The position numbers and the translations under genes were made by a program. Below are positions 61,144 to 64,000 of a DNA stretch of 64,000 bases, piece by piece; position 1 is the stretch's first letter, and each line of letters opens with the position of its first letter. The stretch comes from Pelagomonas calceolata (lineage: Eukaryota; Sar; Pelagophyceae; Pelagomonadales; Pelagomonadaceae): NCBI GenBank assembly GCA_918797485.1, contig CAKKNE010000002.1:524501-588500 (forward strand), in the 5' to 3' direction. A model generated the notes under the pieces. It saw only the letters and a list, made by a program, of their open reading frames with translations, did not search any database and was not told the DNA's origin.

Positions 61144-64000
61144 ATGGACCAGCTCGAGCCCATCAAAGTGCTGGGCGAGGGCGCCTTCGGCAAGGTCTAC
61201 CTCATGCGCCACCGGCAGGAGCGGACCCTACAATGCGTGAAGGTCATAAAAATAAAAAACATCCCTAAAAAGGAACGGGAAGCGTGCAGGGCGGAGGTGC
61301 AGCTCATGAAAAGATTAAGGCACCCGAATATTGTCGCGTATCGCGATTCGTTTTTAGCTCGTAACAGGGAGTCCTTATGCATCGTGATGACGTACTGCGA
61401 CGGGGGCGACCTGGGCAATCAAATAACCCAAGCGGCGAAACGACGACGCCCATTCACGGAAGCCAAGGTCCTGCACTGGTTCGTGCAGATGGCTCTTGGA
61501 CTACATTACATGCACGCGAATCGAGTACTACATAGAGACCTGAAAACGCAGAACATCTTCTTGCTGGGCAATGGTCGACTCGTGTTGGGCGATCTAGGTA
61601 TTTCGAAGGTACTGGAGGGTACTCTAGACTTCGCGCAGACGTGCATCGGCACGCCCTACTACATGTCGCCCGAGATCTTCAAGAACAAGCCGTACAACCA
61701 CAAGTCGGACATCTGGGCGCTGGGATGCGTACTCTATGAGTGCGCCACGTTGAACCACGCCTTCGACGCGAACTCGCTGAATGGGTTGGCCTGCAAGATC
61801 GTGCGCGGAAAGTATCCTCCGGTCTCGTCTCGCTACTCGAAGCATCTCTCCGATTTGGTGGGGGCGATGCTCGCGACGCAACCGTCGCAGCGTCCCACAT
61901 TGGAAGCGATCCTGCGGCGACCTTTTGTCAGAAAGCACGTCCGGGGCTTCTTCGCGGATCTGGTGAGGCGGCCGTCGCAGTCGATCGGCGCCGGGACGCG
62001 AGCTGTAAGAGCTGCCGCCGTCTGCGTCGCCGAGGAGCGGTCGGCGTCGTCGCCGGACGTCGATGCATTAAGGGCCCAGCTCGAGGAGCTGCGCATGGGC
62101 GAGGTCATCCAGCAAGCTTTAAATCCCGACGAGAATAGTGACGACGACCCGCGCAAGGCGCAGCGGCGCGCGCGCGAGCGCAAGGAGCAGTTACGAAGAG
62201 AGGAAGACCGCAAGGGCGCCGTCGAGCAGGCGCTGCTGAGGTTGCGTAAAGAAAGGGAGGCCCGCCTCCGGGACCGGGAGCGGCTGCGCGAGGAGGCTGA
62301 GCGGCGGCGACGGCGCGAGGAGGCGCGGCAGCGCAAGCCGCGCGTGCCGCGGCAGCGCGAGTGGAAACGGCCCGTGCCCAGAGAGAGAGCGAGCCGCGTG
62401 CGCGCGTCGGCGCCGGACGCGCGGCGCGAGCGCATCGTCGAACCGGAAAGACGATCGGTCGACCAGCGGCGGCGCGACCAGCGGCGCGACGACGAGGCAA
62501 GGCGGGTGCGGGAGCTCGAGCGGTGGGAGAATAAGCAGAGGGCCGCGGCGGCGGAGCGCAAGCGGCGTGTCGAGGCGGCACGGCCCCCAAACAACGGCGC
62601 CGCGAGGCGGGAGGTCGAACGCGCGAGGGAGGCGGACCGCGCGAGGGACAACGGCGCGCGGCGGGAGGCAGAACGTGCAAGAGAGGCCGACCGCGCGCGG
62701 GACAACGACGCCGCGCGGCGGGACCGTGCCCGGGACGCGGAGCGCGCGCGCCAGCGCGAGATCGTCGAAAAGCTCAAGGCGGACAAGCTCGAGCTAGACG
62801 AGGCCGAGGCGCGGCGCCAGGCCCGCGTGCGCCAGGCGGCGGCCGCGGAGCGGCGTCGGGCCGAGGCGGACCTCCTGCGGGAGCAGGAGGAGGCCGCGGA
62901 GCGACGGCGTGTCGAAGCAGAACTCCTCAGAGAACAGGAGCGCCGGTTGGCCGCTCGACTCGAGGCGGCGAAGAAGGCGCCTCCGGCCTCGCCCCGCGTC
63001 GCCGAGGCCAAGAACCTGCACGACCCCTCGCTGGCGGCGAAGCACGCGTTTTCTCCCAGAAACGACGGCCTCAACGCGCGCGACCGCGTCTTGATGCGGA
63101 AGCGCGCCGCCCAGGAAGCGCGGGAACGCGAGCTGAACCAGGCTTTGGCCGAGGCGCGCCAGGAGTCCGCCGAGCAGGCGCAGCAGGCCAAGGCCTGGGG
63201 TGACGCCCAGTACCGGTCGTCCATGGACTCGAAGCTTCCGCGGCGGCCCCCGAATTCGCCGCGGCGCCCCCCGGCGACGCCGCCCCGGTCGCCTCCGATG
63301 TCGCCCGAGGCCAAGGTCGCATCGCCGACTCGCTGGGCCTCGCCCTCGCCGCGGCGCCCGGCTGCCTCGCCCTCGCCGCGGCGCCCGCCGATGACGCCCG
63401 ACACGCCCGAGCCGCGGCGTCTCACACCTGACACGCCGCCCCAGTGCCCGCCGACTCGCGACGGCCCGCCGACGCGGGACGACGACGCTGACCTCGTGCT
63501 GGACTCGGAATCCGAAGACGAGGAGGCCGCAATCGGCTTCGCGGTCGCCGCGCCCGAGCACATCGAGGACGCGGAGCAAGACATCCAGAAGCGCGAGGAC
63601 GAATTGCGAGCTGAGCTCGAATTGACTTCGCAACGCTGCGAGGAGCTCCGCAAGTCGCTTCACGACACGAAGGCGCGGATGGCGGCGCGCGACGCCGCGC
63701 CGGTCGAGGACGAGTCCGAGGACGAGGGCCCCGCGGTGGGCGTGCTGAACGCCGTCGTCGAAGAGGACGAGAGCGACGACGAGGCGCCCGTCCGCGTTGT
63801 GCCTCAGTCGCCGCCGCGCGTGCTCGAGTCGCCGCGGACGCCCCATAATAATCTCGCCGACGCGCCGTCGCCGTCGGGCCGCCTGGAGCAGCGTTTGCAA
63901 ATTCTCAAGGAACGGTGCATCGGCCAGATGGGGGCCCGCCAGTTCCGCAGGGCCTACGACTACCTCAAATCCGTCCAGGACGCGGACGACGACGCCCTGG
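61144..64000 (+). CDS. NEK-family Ser/Thr kinase (3' end outside window)
   Basis: 952 residues visible from ATG 61144; no stop before the window edge. Kinase domain about 1-265: glycine loop GEGAFGKVY, catalytic Lys in CVKVIKIKN, HRDLKTQN, GDLGISKVL (DLG in place of DFG, as in several NEKs), TCIGTPYYMSPEIF with the NEK-type activation loop, and SDIWALGCVLYE. NEKs act in cilia, centrosomes and mitosis. The tail is a very long Arg/Glu/Ala-rich coiled coil (about 300-700), then Pro-Ser repeats (PRRPPNSPRRPPATPPRSPP), acidic blocks and another helix (LEQRLQILKERCIGQMGARQF) at the edge. Confidence 0.92.
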   Translation, partial: MDQLEPIKVLGEGAFGKVYLMRHRQERTLQCVKVIKIKNIPKKEREACRAEVQLMKRLRHPNIVAYRDSFLARNRESLCIVMTYCDGGDLGNQITQAAKRRRPFTEAKVLHWFVQMALGLHYMHANRVLHRDLKTQNIFLLGNGRLVLGDLGISKVLEGTLDFAQTCIGTPYYMSPEIFKNKPYNHKSDIWALGCVLYECATLNHAFDANSLNGLACKIVRGKYPPVSSRYSKHLSDLVGAMLATQPSQRPTLEAILRRPFVRKHVRGFFADLVRRPSQSIGAGTRAVRAAAVCVAEERSASSPDVDALRAQLEELRMGEVIQQALNPDENSDDDPRKAQRRARERKEQLRREEDRKGAVEQALLRLRKEREARLRDRERLREEAERRRRREEARQRKPRVPRQREWKRPVPRERASRVRASAPDARRERIVEPERRSVDQRRRDQRRDDEARRVRELERWENKQRAAAAERKRRVEAARPPNNGAARREVERAREADRARDNGARREAERAREADRARDNDAARRDRARDAERARQREIVEKLKADKLELDEAEARRQARVRQAAAAERRRAEADLLREQEEAAERRRVEAELLREQERRLAARLEAAKKAPPASPRVAEAKNLHDPSLAAKHAFSPRNDGLNARDRVLMRKRAAQEARERELNQALAEARQESAEQAQQAKAWGDAQYRSSMDSKLPRRPPNSPRRPPATPPRSPPMSPEAKVASPTRWASPSPRRPAASPSPRRPPMTPDTPEPRRLTPDTPPQCPPTRDGPPTRDDDADLVLDSESEDEEAAIGFAVAAPEHIEDAEQDIQKREDELRAELELTSQRCEELRKSLHDTKARMAARDAAPVEDESEDEGPAVGVLNAVVEEDESDDEAPVRVVPQSPPRVLESPRTPHNNLADAPSPSGRLEQRLQILKERCIGQMGARQFRRAYDYLKSVQDADDDAL

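Noticed and set aside
1-64000. Bacterial operon or prokaryotic origin
   Set aside because: Spliceosomal introns, organelle presequences and strictly eukaryotic families (Derlin, PNO1, NEK, OSCP) are present throughout.

Overview
The window is nuclear DNA of a compact, GC-rich eukaryote. The best fit is a picoplanktonic pelagophyte-type stramenopile alga (Aureococcus/Pelagomonas-like). Three things support this. Several small proteins begin with a signal peptide followed by a basic plastid transit peptide, with an 'AF' junction typical of secondary red plastids (for example at 1081-1413 and 5932-6243). The gene content is eukaryotic throughout (Derlin, PNO1, mitochondrial aspartate aminotransferase, OSCP, NEK kinase, CNG-type channel). 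Several short introns carry terminal inverted repeats, target-site duplications and a shared CACGCCATCGACGCG module, which is the signature of introner elements known from Aureococcus. The species call is inference.

I recognise 35 protein genes and no RNA genes. Most are single-exon. From left to right: a Derlin 3' part, a PsbY-like plastid protein, TMEM128, a TPR/F-box/LRR protein, a circularly permuted GTPase, a DUF2997 plastid protein, a Cys-rich membrane protein, a Popeye/CNBD-like protein, a small unknown, a SAP/transmembrane protein, a putative ATP synthase f-like subunit, mitochondrial aspartate aminotransferase and OSCP (1-14.1 kb). Then a PX-like protein, a membrane J-protein, a C2HC zinc-finger protein, PNO1, a double 2OG dioxygenase and an LRR-CHAT protein (14.6-24.2 kb). 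Next is a 2631-residue multi-C2/SANT/pseudokinase protein (24.5-32.4 kb), followed by a sulfatase, a ricin-B-like membrane protein, an insulysin, a small unknown, a GT90 glycosyltransferase, a lysine-methyltransferase-like protein and a plastid FtsH-ext-like protein (32.8-44.7 kb). The last third holds an IQ-rich protein, a CNG/HCN-like channel, a PNPOx-like flavoprotein, a coiled-coil protein, a sacsin/NOV-type HATPase, an F-box/ankyrin/PHD/WW protein, an LRR/UBR-box protein and a NEK kinase that runs off the right edge.

Genes alternate strand almost perfectly. Convergent neighbours nearly touch, with 12-75 nt between most stop codons and one 4-nt overlap. Divergent neighbours share 300-530 nt regions. 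Many of these shared regions hold an imperfect palindrome, roughly GCTAGCG-N8-10-GACACTAGC, often followed by GCAAGC. I regard this palindrome and the introner family as the two most interesting signals. The genes do not form one pathway. Loose themes are protein quality control (Derlin, J-protein, F-box proteins, insulysin, UBR box, sacsin-like), mitochondrial ATP synthase, small plastid proteins, and glycan handling (sulfatase, GT90, ricin-like).
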